In this document: positions 35,978-45,558 of the stretch, piece by piece
How the letters are laid out: each line of letters starts with the position of its first letter
How positions within the stretch are numbered: the first letter of the stretch is position 1
Assembly: GCF_001590925.1 (NCBI RefSeq)
Contig: NZ_BCTU01000007.1
Coordinates: 124,001-188,000, forward strand
DNA from: Serratia plymuthica NBRC 102599
GTDB taxonomy: Bacteria; Pseudomonadota; Gammaproteobacteria; Enterobacterales; Enterobacteriaceae
DNA: 64,000 nt
Direction: 5' to 3'
Program-made: the position numbers and the translations under genes
Notes under the pieces: generated by a model
What the model was told of the DNA's origin: nothing
Database searches by the model: none
Seen by the model: the letters and a program-made list of their open reading frames with translations, nothing else

Positions 35978-36676
35978 ATGAAACGCGCGGTTGTCGTTTT
36001 CAGCGGTGGACAAGATTCCACGACCTGCTTGATTCAGGCATTGCAGCAGTACGATGAAGTGCATTGCATCACGTTCGATTACGGCCAGCGTCACCGCGCC
36101 GAAATCGAAGTCGCTCAGGCGCTGTCGGTCGCGCTTGGCGCCAAAGCGCATAAGGTGCTGGACGTAGGGTTACTCAACGAACTGGCTATCAGTAGCCTGA
36201 CCCGTGACAGCATTCCGGTGCCTGCCTATAACAACGAGCAGGAAGGCGGGCTGCCAAGCACTTTCGTACCGGGCCGTAATATCCTGTTCCTGACGCTGGC
36301 CGCTATCTATGCCTACCAGGTGGAAGCCGAAGCCGTGATCACCGGCGTTTGTGAAACCGACTTTTCCGGTTACCCGGATTGCCGCGACGAGTTTGTCAAA
36401 GCGCTGAATCACGCAGTGGTGCTCGGTATCGCCCGCGATATTCGCTTCGAAACGCCACTGATGTGGCTGAATAAGGCAGAGACCTGGGCGCTGGCGGATT
36501 ACTATCAGCAGTTAGATCGGGTACGTCAGGATACCCTGACCTGCTACAACGGTATTCAGGGTGATGGCTGTGGCGAATGCGCAGCCTGCCACCTGCGCGC
36601 CAACGGCCTGAAGCACTATCAAATCAACAAAGCCGAAGTGATGGCGAGTCTGAAACAGAAGACTGGCCTGGCCTGA
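35978..36676 (+). CDS. queC: QueC, 7-cyano-7-deazaguanine (preQ0) synthase
   Basis: The 232-residue enzyme converts 7-carboxy-7-deazaguanine to preQ0 in the queuosine pathway, using ATP and ammonia. The PP-loop SGGQDSTT lies at about residues 8-15 and the zinc site is a Cys cluster near 188-205 (CYNG...[11 protein letters not shown]). The start follows an AAGGTGA site. A repeat element lies just downstream, between queC and the convergent fadM. Confidence 0.96.
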   Translation: MKRAVVVFSGGQDSTTCLIQALQQYDEVHCITFDYGQRHRAEIEVAQALSVALGAKAHKVLDVGLLNELAISSLTRDSIPVPAYNNEQEGGLPSTFVPGRNILFLTLAAIYAYQVEAEAVITGVCETDFSGYPDCRDEFVKALNHAVVLGIARDIRFETPLMWLNKAETWALADYYQQLDRVRQDTLTCYNGIQGDGCGECAACHLRANGLKHYQINKAEVMASLKQKTGLA

Positions 36677-36683
36677 GTGTACC

Positions 36684-36796
36684 TACCCGAAATAATTCGA
36701 GTGGCGTCGAAGCGGCAAGCAAACGCATCCCGATGAGCTTACTCAAGTAAGTGACTCGGGTAGCCAACAAGGGTGCCGCTTGAAGTATGACGGATA
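36684..36796 (+). repeat. Palindromic interspersed repeat, copy 1 (downstream of queC)
   Basis: A 113-base element has inverted ends (TACCCGAAATAATTCGAG on the left; the right end read in reverse complement begins TATCCGTCATACTTCAAG) and a central hairpin at 36729-36760 (CCCGATGAGCTTACT opposite AGTAAGTGACTCGGG). The same structure with compensatory changes is found at 59046-59170. It is non-coding and resembles interspersed repeats common in Serratia and related genera; I do not assign a family name. Confidence 0.8.
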
Positions 36797-36858
36797 TAAC
36801 GGCGGCAAAGATTGCCGCTTGAAGTATGACGGATATAACGGCGGCAAAGATTGCCGCT
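36775..36858 (+). repeat. 39-base tandem duplication at the end of repeat copy 1
   Basis: The unit starting GCCGCTTGAAGTATGACGGA occurs at 36775-36813 and 36814-36852, followed by a six-base partial unit. Each unit includes GCGGCAA-AGA-TTGCCGC, a seven-base hairpin. The duplication extends the right end of the interspersed repeat toward fadM. Confidence 0.9.
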
Positions 36859-36865
36859 CGTTGCT

Positions 36866-37279
36866 TTACCGATTCTCCGGCTGCGTGAGCACCTGCAGAT
36901 GTTCGCGCAGTTGCCCCTCAATCGGCAATGCCTTCTGGGTTTTCAGATCGACACACACAAAGGTCAGTAGCGCATCCGCAACCAGCGTGCCCGTTGCATC
37001 CTGCGTCACCTTCTGGCTTAGCACACCGCTTTTGCCGTTAAGTTGCACCATCTGGCTGTCGATGCGCAGTTTGTCTCCCAACACCGCCGGAGTGCGGTAA
37101 TTGATATTGATGTTCACCACGATAAAGGCGATGTCGTTTTCCGTCATCCAACGGAAGCCTTCATGATTCTCCAGCCAATCCCAGCGCGCCTCCTCCAGAA
37201 ACTCCAGATAGCGGGCATTATTAACGTGTTGATAAACATCAAGATGATAACCACGGACTTTAATAAAGGTATGATGCAT
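36866..37279 (-). CDS. fadM: FadM, acyl-CoA thioesterase III
   Basis: The 137-residue single-hotdog thioesterase (YbaW) acts on long-chain acyl-CoA, in E. coli notably 3,5-tetradecadienoyl-CoA from oleate degradation, and is part of the FadR regulon. The catalytic-region motif LDVYQHVNNARYLEFLEEARWDW (about residues 14-36) is intact. The gene ends eight bases from the tandem repeat downstream of queC. Confidence 0.94.
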   Translation of the reverse strand: MHHTFIKVRGYHLDVYQHVNNARYLEFLEEARWDWLENHEGFRWMTENDIAFIVVNININYRTPAVLGDKLRIDSQMVQLNGKSGVLSQKVTQDATGTLVADALLTFVCVDLKTQKALPIEGQLREHLQVLTQPENR

Positions 37280-37436
37280 AGGGAACGGCCGCTCCTGCCT
37301 GGTGATTACAGAATAAAGCGGGGACGGCGTACTGCCCCCGCACCCGTTTGGTCAACACGCCAAACTGGTAAGACCTGTAGAATGTAGCAGAGGAAAAAGG
37401 CTGCAATGGCACTTTGCCACGCAGCCGTGAACAGCA

Positions 37437-37820
37437 TCACATTTTGAGTCGTGCGCGATTCCTTTCAAACAGTGCAGACCCAATGCCCGGCACTTCCTGG
37501 AGTTGTTCTATCTGTGTAAACGGACCGTTCTGCTCGCGATAGCGCACAATGCTCTCCGCTTTCTTCAGCCCTACCCCCTTCAACACACTGGCCAGTTGCT
37601 CGGCATCGGCCTGATTGATGCTGACTGAGGCTTCGTCATCGACGGCGACCTCACTTCCCTGCGCCGCCTTAACCGCCGGCGCAGATAATACCGGCGGAGC
37701 AGCCGCCGCTTTTTCCACGGCGGCCATCGACGGCCCCGCCAGGCAAATCAGGGCCGCCGTCAACAACGCTTTGACGCTGAAACCATAACCATTAACTGCT
37801 TTTATTTCTGCAAGTTGCAT
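37437..37820 (-). CDS. ybaV: YbaV, ComEA-like helix-hairpin-helix protein
   Basis: The 127-residue protein has a signal peptide (about residues 15-34, ending PSMAA), an Ala/Pro-rich linker, and a C-terminal ComEA-type tandem helix-hairpin-helix domain (about 66-126: INQADAEQLASVLKGVGLKKAESIV... VPGIGSALFERNR). This fold binds DNA; in competent bacteria the homologue captures DNA in the periplasm. Export is predicted here, but a role in DNA uptake is not shown. Confidence 0.92.
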   Translation of the reverse strand: MQLAEIKAVNGYGFSVKALLTAALICLAGPSMAAVEKAAAAPPVLSAPAVKAAQGSEVAVDDEASVSINQADAEQLASVLKGVGLKKAESIVRYREQNGPFTQIEQLQEVPGIGSALFERNRARLKM

Positions 37821-37902
37821 GCTGTATCCTCCTTGTGTTTAACAGCATGGCTACCTTGCCGCAGCGGGTGACGAACGGCAATTGGCGGATTTCAGATATG
37901 GA

Positions 37903-37924
37903 AAAGGCCGCGAAAGCGGCCTTT
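37903..37924 (-). terminator. Terminator of ppiD
   Basis: The hairpin AAAGGCCGC-GAAA-GCGGCCTTT lies 35 bases beyond the ppiD stop and is flanked by T on the minus strand side. Confidence 0.75.
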
Positions 37925-37958
37925 GGTTATTACATTGCGTTGCACAAAAATGCGGGGC

Positions 37959-39842
37959 TTACTGAGGCTGTTGCTGCTCAGCGGCACCCATTTTGATCTT
38001 GGCTTCTTTACGCAGGCTAGCCAGCAGGGAGTCGAAGGACACGCCGGTCGCCCCTTCTTCCATCTTGCCGACGAAGGTTTTCATTTCTTCTGCCGGCAAG
38101 GTGCCCGGGTTCACCGCATCAAGCGCAATCAGCACCACGTTGTCCTGGCGATCTTGCGACATGCCGTAAACCGGTTTGCCTTCCTGCGGATGCGGCAGCG
38201 CAAACACGCTCTGCACCAGTTGGCTGTCTTCCGGCGCACGCGCCATCTTCTGCACGCTGCCAAAGCTCAGGCCGGCCGCTTTCATCGCTTCGTCGCCCTT
38301 GCCCTGTTTCAGTTCAACCAGCAGTTTCTCGCCCTGCAGTTTAGCTTCTTGCTCAGCCTTGTTGCGCTTGACCAGCTCAGCCACACGATCTTTAACCTGG
38401 TCGAACGGCTCAATGCCTTCCGGCTTGTGACCAGACACGCGGATCACGAAGGCGCGGTCGCCATCAACGGTGATCACGTCGGAGTTGCTGCCCGGAGAGC
38501 CGCCCTCGCCAATCAGTGAACCGTCGAAAATCGACTGGATGACCGGTTTAAAGTTCAGCGCTGCCGGAACGTTGTCGCGGGTGAACCATTCGGTTTGTGC
38601 CGCTTTCACGCCGGCGGCCTCTTCGGCTGACGCCAGAGACTCGTTATCGCTGGTGGCCGCTTCGCTCACCTTCTGCTGCAGCGCGTAATAAGCGTCTACC
38701 GCTTTCTCTTGCTTGACCTGTTTGGCGATGTCGTCACGCACTTCGCTCAACGGCTTCACTTTCTCCGGTGCGATGTCGTTCAGGCGCACCACCAGATAAC
38801 CTACGGAGGACTTCACTACGCCGGAAAGCTGGCCTTTTTCGGTCAGATTAGCCTGCTTCAGTTCGTCCGCGGTGGTTTCCGGCTCCAGCCAGCCCAGCTC
38901 ACCGCCGGTGCGGCGAGAGATGATGTCGGTGGATTTTTCTTTCGCCAGAGTGGCGAAATCGCCGCCTTTTTTCAGCTCATCCAACACCGCATTGGCTTCC
39001 GCCTCGGTTTTCAGCTGGATCACGCTGTAATTTTTGCGCTCAGGCTGGCCATAGCTGCTTTTGTGCTGGTCGTAGTAGGCGCTGATATCCGCATCTGCCA
39101 CCGTCACCTTGTCTTGCATCGAGGCGGCGTCCAGCGGGATATAGCTGACTTTGACCTGTTCCGGCGCAATGAAGCTGTTCTTGTTTTGGCTGTAGTAGTC
39201 TTTCAGCTCATCGTCGGTCACGGTCTGTTTAGCCTGCAGCGCTTTCAGATCCAGGGTCGCCAGACGCACGTTGCGCTCCTGCAGCACCAGAGCAGCCATG
39301 CCTTGGGACTCGGATGGCAACACGAAGCCTGATTGACCGAAAGCCTGGATCACCTGCTGATTAACCAGTTGCTGGCGCATCGACTGCGCAAAGTTATCGG
39401 CGGTGTATCCCATGCGGCTAATCAGATCGAGATACTTGGCATTATCGAACTGGCCGTTGGTCTGGAAGTAAGGCGCCTTGCGGATGGCGTCTTTTACCTG
39501 ATCGTCGCTGACGCTCAGGCCTAATTTTTTGGCGTATTGATCCAGCAGCATGTTGTCGATCAACTGCGACAGTGCCTGATGGCGCATCTGCTGCATATAG
39601 CCTTCGTTGCCCGCCAGCGCGGAGAACTGGTCACCCAGTTGTTGCTGCATCCGGCTGCGTTCGCTTTGGAAAGCCTGTTCCAGCTGAGCACGCTCGATCA
39701 CCTGGCCATTGACCTTCGCTGCATAATCACCGGCACTCCCCTGATAGCTGACCACCCCTGTCAAAAGAAATGACAAAATGATCAGGCCCAGGATGATTTT
39801 GAGCACGACGTGATTAGCTGCCGCGCGTAAATTGTCCATCAT
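37959..39842 (-). CDS. ppiD: PpiD, membrane-anchored periplasmic folding chaperone
   Basis: The 627-residue protein has one N-terminal membrane anchor (about residues 13-34, VVLKIILGLIILSFLLTGV), SurA-like N-terminal chaperone regions, a parvulin-type PPIase domain at about 265-355 (YSVIQLKTEAEANAVLDELKKGGDFATLAKEKS...GGELGW) and a C-terminal SurA-like region. It associates with the SecYEG translocon and helps release exported proteins. The start 39842 (MMDNLRAAANHV) matches the family; the longer upstream frame is in the promoter. hupB lies upstream in the same direction. Confidence 0.95.
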   Translation of the reverse strand: MMDNLRAAANHVVLKIILGLIILSFLLTGVVSYQGSAGDYAAKVNGQVIERAQLEQAFQSERSRMQQQLGDQFSALAGNEGYMQQMRHQALSQLIDNMLLDQYAKKLGLSVSDDQVKDAIRKAPYFQTNGQFDNAKYLDLISRMGYTADNFAQSMRQQLVNQQVIQAFGQSGFVLPSESQGMAALVLQERNVRLATLDLKALQAKQTVTDDELKDYYSQNKNSFIAPEQVKVSYIPLDAASMQDKVTVADADISAYYDQHKSSYGQPERKNYSVIQLKTEAEANAVLDELKKGGDFATLAKEKSTDIISRRTGGELGWLEPETTADELKQANLTEKGQLSGVVKSSVGYLVVRLNDIAPEKVKPLSEVRDDIAKQVKQEKAVDAYYALQQKVSEAATSDNESLASAEEAAGVKAAQTEWFTRDNVPAALNFKPVIQSIFDGSLIGEGGSPGSNSDVITVDGDRAFVIRVSGHKPEGIEPFDQVKDRVAELVKRNKAEQEAKLQGEKLLVELKQGKGDEAMKAAGLSFGSVQKMARAPEDSQLVQSVFALPHPQEGKPVYGMSQDRQDNVVLIALDAVNPGTLPAEEMKTFVGKMEEGATGVSFDSLLASLRKEAKIKMGAAEQQQPQ

Positions 39843-39908
39843 AGTGTGACAACACTCCGCTGTGATGTGGATTAAAAACACCCTTGCGCAGGCGCGTTCC
39901 CTGCGACA

Positions 39909-39939
39909 AAAATAAAAAAAGCGCATCAATCTGATGCGC
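39909..39939 (-). terminator. Terminator of hupB
   Basis: The stem GCGCATCA/TGATGCGC with a three- to four-base loop is followed on the minus strand by TTTTTTTATTTTTG. Confidence 0.9.
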
Positions 39940-40024
39940 CTTATATCTTACCTTACCAGCACCGTTGCGTCAGGTGATTGTTTATTACAAAACCCTGTAA
40001 CGCTAACCGGTTAGACGCAAACGA

Positions 40025-40297
40025 TCAGTTTACTGCGTCTTTCAGCGCTTTCCCTGCACGGAAGGCCGGAACTTTGGCTGCCGCGATGCTGATCTCTTTA
40101 CCTGTTTGCGGGTTGCGGCCAGTACGGGCCGAACGCTCACGCACCGTAAAAGAACCGAAACCAACCAGGGCCACGTCATCCCCTTCCTTCAAGGATTCGG
40201 TAACAGAAGCAATTACTGCATCTAAAGCACGTCCAGCTGCCGCTTTGGAAATATCAGCACCTGCGGCAATTTTGTCGATCAGTTGTGACTTATTCAC
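40025..40297 (-). CDS. hupB: HU-beta, nucleoid protein
   Basis: The 90-residue DNA-bending protein matches HU-beta throughout, including [21 protein letters not shown] in the DNA-binding arm. The GTG at 40297 is the start: it gives the canonical (M)[12 protein letters not shown] and has AGGGG upstream, whereas the longer ATG frame adds twelve residues across the ribosome site. It forms the HU heterodimer with HU-alpha and is downstream of lon, as in E. coli. Confidence 0.97.
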   Translation of the reverse strand: MNKSQLIDKIAAGADISKAAAGRALDAVIASVTESLKEGDDVALVGFGSFTVRERSARTGRNPQTGKEISIAAAKVPAFRAGKALKDAVN

Positions 40298-40442
40298 TCT
40301 ATCATCCCCTCTAGAATTCAATCGTCGCACCGAAAAATCCCTACGGTGGCGACAGCGCAGCTGTTATATCAATCCCATCGAACCTTGGCAAGCCACCGAA
40401 AGCGTGGCAAAACGCGGGCCGACAGCTGTCTAACTTAGCGGT

Positions 40443-40479
40443 ACAAAAAAAGACTGGCAAGTCCGAAATGACTTGCCAG
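40443..40479 (-). terminator. Terminator of lon
   Basis: The stem CTGGCAAGT/ACTTGCCAG with an eight-base loop is followed on the minus strand by TCTTTTTTTGTAC. Confidence 0.9.
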
Positions 40480-40513
40480 CATAAGTTTTATCAATGGTTT
40501 TTGCTATTCGTCA

Positions 40514-42868
40514 CTATTTTGCCGCTACCGGCAGCGCGCCGAACGCCGGGTTTTGCAACGCAAGGTTCAAAACTTCATCAATTCGCTGCACCGGATGAAT
40601 ATCCAGATCGGCGATGACATTATCCGGGATCTCTTCCAGATCGCGCTTGTTCTCATACGGGATCAGCACGGTTTTGATACCGCCGCGATGCGCCGCCAGC
40701 AGTTTTTCTTTCAGACCGCCAATCGGCAATACCAGGCCACGCAGCGTGATCTCGCCGGTCATCGCCACGTCGGCGCGAACCGGGTTGCCCGTCAGGCAGG
40801 AAACCAACGCAGTGCACATGGCAATACCGGCGCTTGGGCCATCTTTCGGCGTTGCACCTTCCGGCACATGCACGTGGATGTCACGCTTCTCGTAAAAATC
40901 AGCGTTGATGCCCAGCTTGTCCGCGCGCGCGCGGACCACGGTCAGCGCCGCCTGAATCGATTCCTGCATCACTTCACCCAAAGAACCGGTGTAAGTCAGC
41001 TTGCCTTTGCCCGGCACGCAGGCGGTTTCAATGGTCAGCAGATCGCCGCCCACTTCCGTCCATGCCAGACCGGTGACCTGGCCCACGCGGTTTTCGGTGT
41101 CCGCACGGCCGTAGTCAACGCGCTGCACGCCCAGGTAATCTTTCAGGTTGTCGCCGTTGATCTCGATATGCTTGATCTTTTTGTCCATCAGCAGCGTTTT
41201 CACCGCTTTACGGCACAGCTTGGAGATTTCACGCTCCAGGCTACGCACCCCGGCTTCGCGGGTGTAATAGCGGATAATGCCGGTGATGGCGCTGTCGTCG
41301 ACCGTCAGCTCACCTTTTTTCAGGGCGTTACGCTCAAGTTGCTTCGGCAACAGGTGCTGCTTGGCGATGTTGAGCTTCTCGTCCTCGGTGTATCCAGACA
41401 GGCGGATAACTTCCATACGGTCCAGCAGCGGCGCAGGAATGTTCATCGAGTTCGAGGTAGCAACGAACATCACGTCGGACAGATCGTAATCCACTTCCAG
41501 ATAATGATCGTTAAACGCCACGTTCTGTTCCGGATCCAGCACCTCAAGCAATGCAGAAGCTGGATCGCCGCGCATGTCGGAAGACATCTTGTCGATCTCG
41601 TCCAGCAGGAACAGTGGGTTTTTCACCCCAACCTTGGCCATTTTCTGGATCAGCTTGCCCGGCATCGAACCGATATAGGTACGGCGGTGACCGCGGATTT
41701 CCGCTTCGTCACGCACGCCGCCCAGCGCCATACGCACGTACTGGCGGCCGGTCGCTTTGGCGATCGACTGGCCAAGCGAGGTTTTACCCACGCCCGGAGG
41801 CCCTACCAGGCACAGGATAGGCCCTTTGATTTTGCTGACGCGGCTCTGTACTGCGAGATACTCAAGAATGCGGTCTTTGACGCGCTCCAGGCCGTAGTGA
41901 TCGATATCGAGCACTTCCTGCGCCTTGATCAGGTCCTTTTTCACCTTGCTGCGCGCATTCCAGGGTACCTGCAGCATCCAATCGATGTAACCGCGCACCA
42001 CCGTCGCTTCCGCAGACATCGGTGACATCATTTTCAGCTTTTGCAGCTCCGCTTCGGTTTTTTCACGCGCGTCTTTCGGCATTTTCGCCGCTTCAATCTT
42101 GCGCTTCAGCGCTTCGTGCTCGTCCGGCGCGTCGTCCATCTCGCCCAGTTCTTTCTGAATCGCTTTCATTTGGTCATTCAGATAGTACTCGCGCTGGCTT
42201 TTTTCCATCTGTTTCTTGACGCGGTTACGGATACGTTTCTCAACCTGCAGCAGGTCGATTTCCGATTCCATCATCGCCATCAGGTATTCCAAACGCTCGG
42301 TGATGTCGAACATCTCGAGTACCGACTGCTTGTCGCTGAGTTTCAGCGGCATGTGCGCGGCGATGGTATCCGCCAGGCGTGCAGCGTCGTCGATGCTGTT
42401 CAATGACGTCAGCACCTCCGGTGGAATTTTCTTGTTCAGTTTGATGTAGCCTTCAAACTGATTGATTGCCGTGCGCACCAGGACTTCTTGTTCACGTTCG
42501 TCGATCGCCGGTGATTCAAGATATTCTGCCTGGGCGGCAAAATGCTCTCCGCTATCGGAAAGCGTAGTAATGCGTGCCCGCTGCAAGCCTTCCACCAGCA
42601 CTTTTACCGTGCCGTCCGGCAGTTTCAGCATCTGCAAGATAGACGCGACTGTGCCGACAGAGAACAAATCGTTAATGCCAGGTTCATCCGTTGAGGCCTC
42701 TTTCTGTGCCACCAGCATGATCTTTTTATCATGATCCATTGCTGCTTCGAGGCACCGAATTGATTTTTCCCGGCCAACAAATAACGGGATCACCATGTGC
42801 GGATAAACCACCACGTCGCGCAAAGGCAAGACGGGGATTTCAATGCGTTCGGAACGCTCAGGGTTCAT
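40514..42868 (-). CDS. lon: Lon, ATP-dependent protease
   Basis: The 784-residue hexameric protease degrades misfolded and regulatory proteins. Walker A GPPGVGKT lies near residue 356-363, Walker [12 protein letters not shown] near 420-428, and the serine of the catalytic dyad is in [16 protein letters not shown] (about 679) with its lysine in [16 protein letters not shown] (about 722). The start at 42868 gives the exact E. coli length; the extra 24 upstream codons overlap the leader. A sigma-32-like promoter lies upstream. Confidence 0.98.
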   Translation of the reverse strand: MNPERSERIEIPVLPLRDVVVYPHMVIPLFVGREKSIRCLEAAMDHDKKIMLVAQKEASTDEPGINDLFSVGTVASILQMLKLPDGTVKVLVEGLQRARITTLSDSGEHFAAQAEYLESPAIDEREQEVLVRTAINQFEGYIKLNKKIPPEVLTSLNSIDDAARLADTIAAHMPLKLSDKQSVLEMFDITERLEYLMAMMESEIDLLQVEKRIRNRVKKQMEKSQREYYLNDQMKAIQKELGEMDDAPDEHEALKRKIEAAKMPKDAREKTEAELQKLKMMSPMSAEATVVRGYIDWMLQVPWNARSKVKKDLIKAQEVLDIDHYGLERVKDRILEYLAVQSRVSKIKGPILCLVGPPGVGKTSLGQSIAKATGRQYVRMALGGVRDEAEIRGHRRTYIGSMPGKLIQKMAKVGVKNPLFLLDEIDKMSSDMRGDPASALLEVLDPEQNVAFNDHYLEVDYDLSDVMFVATSNSMNIPAPLLDRMEVIRLSGYTEDEKLNIAKQHLLPKQLERNALKKGELTVDDSAITGIIRYYTREAGVRSLEREISKLCRKAVKTLLMDKKIKHIEINGDNLKDYLGVQRVDYGRADTENRVGQVTGLAWTEVGGDLLTIETACVPGKGKLTYTGSLGEVMQESIQAALTVVRARADKLGINADFYEKRDIHVHVPEGATPKDGPSAGIAMCTALVSCLTGNPVRADVAMTGEITLRGLVLPIGGLKEKLLAAHRGGIKTVLIPYENKRDLEEIPDNVIADLDIHPVQRIDEVLNLALQNPAFGALPVAAK

Positions 42869-42958
42869 AGAGCTCTCTCTTAGTTTAGTTTCCGCCAGGT
42901 TGAGGGGAATCTCATGAGACGCAAGCATCAAACGTTTCATAAAATCTGGTTAATGAGT

Positions 42959-42987
42959 ATATGGGGATGAATCTCTGACATTCAACG
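42959..42987 (-). promoter_or_regulatory. Sigma-32 (heat-shock) promoter of lon
   Basis: On the minus strand the -35 CGTTGAATG (42979-42987) and -10 CCCCATAT (42959-42966) are spaced as in the E. coli lon heat-shock promoter. Confidence 0.85.
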
Positions 42988-43000
42988 GCCAGAACGCAGG

Positions 43001-43030
43001 AAAAAGAAATGGGGGATAAAATCCCCCATT
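43001..43030 (-). terminator. Terminator of clpX
   Basis: The stem AATGGGGGAT/ATCCCCCATT with loop AAA is followed on the minus strand by TCTTTTTCC. It separates clpX from the lon promoter. Confidence 0.88.
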
Positions 43031-43061
43031 TTGGTATTAACTTTCTGGTTTGACTGGCTAA

Positions 43062-44333
43062 TTATTCGCCTGAAGCCTGTGCTTCCGGTTTGCCGTAAAT
43101 CAACAGAGGTTTGGACTGACCGGCGATGACCGATTCGTCGATCACCACTTTATCGACGCTGTCCATTGACGGCAGGTCGTACATGGTGTCCAGCAACGCA
43201 CCCTCAACGATAGAGCGCAGGCCGCGCGCACCGGTTTTACGCGTCATGGCCTTCTTGGCGATAGCGTTCAGCGCTTCATCACGGAACTCCAGCTCCACAC
43301 CTTCCAGATTGAACAATGCCTGATACTGTTTGGTCAGGGCATTTTTCGGCTCTTTCAGGATCTGAATCAACGCATCTTCGCTCAGTTCGCTCAGCGTCGC
43401 GACGACTGGCAGACGGCCGATGAACTCAGGGATCAGGCCAAACTTGATCAGATCTTCCGGTTCGGCCTGCAGCAGCAGTTCACCTTCGGTCGCTTTCTCG
43501 GACTCGCCCTTCACGGTCGCGCCGAAGCCGATACCGGAACCGGTATTGACGCGCTGGCCGATCACTTTATCCAGGCCGGCAAAGGCGCCGCCACAGATAA
43601 ACAGGATTTTCGAGGTATCAACCTGCAGGAATTCCTGCTGCGGGTGCTTGCGGCCACCCTGCGGCGGAACGGCGGCGATGGTGCCTTCGATCAGTTTCAA
43701 CAGCGCCTGCTGCACGCCCTCGCCCGACACGTCACGGGTAATGGACGGGTTGTCTGACTTACGGGAAATCTTATCGATTTCATCGATATAGACAATACCG
43801 CGCTGCGCTTTTTGCACGTCGTAGTCACACTTCTGCAACAGCTTCTGGATAATATTCTCCACGTCCTCACCCACATAACCGGCTTCGGTCAACGTGGTGG
43901 CATCGGCCATGGTGAAAGGCACATCCAGGAAACGCGCCAGCGTTTCCGCCAGCAGGGTTTTACCGCTACCGGTCGGGCCAATCAGCAGAATGTTGCTTTT
44001 CCCCAACTCGATACCGTTGCTGCTATCGCCGTTGCGCAGGCGTTTGTAGTGGTTATATACCGCTACCGCGAGCACTTTCTTCGCCTGTTCCTGACCGATG
44101 ACATAGTCATCCAGGTGGTGACGGATCTCATGCGGCGTCGGCAGCGCGCTACGCTCACGATGCGGGGAAACTTCTTTAATCTCTTCGCGAATAATGTCGT
44201 TACACAGGTCAACACATTCATCGCAGATATACACTGACGGACCGGCAATCAGCTTACGCACTTCATGCTGGCTTTTGCCGCAGAAAGAGCAATACAGCAG
44301 CTTTCCTGAACCGTCTTTGCGCTTATCTGTCAT
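43062..44333 (-). CDS. clpX: ClpX, AAA+ unfoldase of ClpXP
   Basis: The 423-residue ATPase unfolds tagged proteins and threads them into ClpP. The N-terminal zinc-binding domain has CSFC...CDEC (about residues 15-40), Walker A GPTGSGKT near 120-127, the pore loop GYVG, and the IGF loop in [10 protein letters not shown] that docks on ClpP. It lies 162 bases after clpP in the same direction. Confidence 0.98.
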   Translation of the reverse strand: MTDKRKDGSGKLLYCSFCGKSQHEVRKLIAGPSVYICDECVDLCNDIIREEIKEVSPHRERSALPTPHEIRHHLDDYVIGQEQAKKVLAVAVYNHYKRLRNGDSSNGIELGKSNILLIGPTGSGKTLLAETLARFLDVPFTMADATTLTEAGYVGEDVENIIQKLLQKCDYDVQKAQRGIVYIDEIDKISRKSDNPSITRDVSGEGVQQALLKLIEGTIAAVPPQGGRKHPQQEFLQVDTSKILFICGGAFAGLDKVIGQRVNTGSGIGFGATVKGESEKATEGELLLQAEPEDLIKFGLIPEFIGRLPVVATLSELSEDALIQILKEPKNALTKQYQALFNLEGVELEFRDEALNAIAKKAMTRKTGARGLRSIVEGALLDTMYDLPSMDSVDKVVIDESVIAGQSKPLLIYGKPEAQASGE

Positions 44334-44495
44334 CAGTAAACCTCTTCTTTAGTCTTTTTCCCGCAGGAAAATCACGGCGGCAGTGCGCCCAAAACTCATA
44401 CCGGGAACGCCGATAATGCTCACCAGAGCGAGCCGCGCCCACTCTGATTACTATAGTCTATCGGCTCGCACATATACCTCGCCAGCCGCGTGGTT

Positions 44496-45119
44496 CTAGC
44501 TGCGGTGCGTCAGAATGCCGTCAACCAGACCGTATTCTACTGCTTCTTCCGCGGTCATAAAGCGATCGCGCTCGGTATCGCGTTCGATCTGCTCCAGCGT
44601 CTGGCCGGTATGTTCCGCCATCAACTCGTTCATGCGAGCCTTCACCTTCAGGATTTCACGCGCATGGATTTCGATATCCGTCGCCTGGCCCTGATAGCCG
44701 CCCAGCGGCTGGTGAATCATCACGCGCGAGTTCGGCAGGCAGAAACGCTTGCCCTTCGCACCGGCGGTCAGCAGGAAAGAGCCCATCGAGCACGCCTGGC
44801 CCATACAAATGGTGCTGACGTCCGGCTTGATGAACTTCATGGTGTCATAGATTGACATGCCTGCGGTGATCACGCCACCCGGAGAGTTGATGTAGAGGTA
44901 AATGTCTTTTTCCGGGCTTTCCGCTTCCAGGAACAGCATCTGCGCCACAATCAGGTTGGCCATGTGATCTTCTACCTGGCCGGTCAGGAAAATAATGCGC
45001 TCTTTCAGCAGGCGGGAATAGATGTCGTAAGAACGCTCCCCGCGTGAAGTCTGCTCTACCACCATCGGCACCAGGGCCATGTTAGGTGCAAATTGATCTC
45101 GTTCGCCACTGTATGACAT
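44496..45119 (-). CDS. clpP: ClpP, proteolytic core subunit
   Basis: The 207-residue serine protease forms tetradecameric rings with ClpX or ClpA. The catalytic triad is Ser111 (GQACSMG), His136 (SRVMIHQP) and Asp185, at the same numbering as the E. coli precursor. An N-terminal propeptide of about 14 residues ends before ALVPMVVEQ. The upstream region has a nested dyad (45181-45211). Confidence 0.98.
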   Translation of the reverse strand: MSYSGERDQFAPNMALVPMVVEQTSRGERSYDIYSRLLKERIIFLTGQVEDHMANLIVAQMLFLEAESPEKDIYLYINSPGGVITAGMSIYDTMKFIKPDVSTICMGQACSMGSFLLTAGAKGKRFCLPNSRVMIHQPLGGYQGQATDIEIHAREILKVKARMNELMAEHTGQTLEQIERDTERDRFMTAEEAVEYGLVDGILTHRS

Positions 45120-45464
45120 TACCGTCTCCTAATAGAAATTGCCTTGGCGGCCAGGGTTACACCCTATTGCACCGATTCTACTTGAGAACGGTCATGATGA
45201 CTATGCTCAAGCATTCGACCGCGCCACACGTACCCGACGGTTATAATCATCCCGCGCACTCTGGCAAACAGCACATATATATACATTTTACAGATTGGGG
45301 CCATTGGCAGCATTTCAAGTCCGGCACAGTATTTTTACCGGCCTGACCGATGCGTCGAGCTAACGGTAATGACCATAATGCCAGACTGCCCCAAGCGCAA
45401 CAGGGTAAATATAGTGCATATTGGCACGCTTAACCTGAGATTAATCAGCAACGTGGCAAAAAGA
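45120..45464. other. Intergenic region between tig and clpP
   Basis: About 345 bases without a supported gene. It contains the clpP promoter(s) on the minus strand and a dyad CTTGAG-N4-GTCAT-G-ATGAC-N4-CTCAAG at 45181-45211. Nothing else definite was seen. Confidence 0.55.
45181..45211. promoter_or_regulatory. 31-base nested dyad upstream of clpP
   Basis: Outer arms CTTGAG/CTCAAG and inner arms GTCAT/ATGAC share the same centre (45196); 12 of 15 positions pair. It is 62-92 bases upstream of the clpP start codon. CTTGAG resembles a sigma-32 -35 element, so it may overlap the promoter. Confidence 0.5.
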
Positions 45465-45496
45465 AAAGCCCGCAACCGAAGGTTACGGGCTTTTTA
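45465..45496. terminator. Terminator of tig
   Basis: The stem AAAAGCCCG-CAACC/GGTTA-CGGGCTTTT with loop GAA is flanked by A and T runs on both sides, so it can act in both directions; tig (minus) ends 63 bases before it. Confidence 0.88.
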
Positions 45497-45558
45497 TCAC
45501 GCAGGAGCCAGCATGCCGGCCCTGAGGGCGCAACAAGTTGCGCCCCTGCGTACAGACA

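Noticed and set aside
36775..36858. CRISPR-like tandem repeats
   Set aside because: The 39-base units are directly adjacent with no spacers and only two copies, so this is a tandem duplication.
40553..42025. 490-codon plus-strand frame opposite lon
   Set aside because: It is antisense to a conserved, full-length lon gene and has His/Gln/Arg-rich composition typical of reverse-strand frames in GC-rich codons; no ribosome site or homology recognised.
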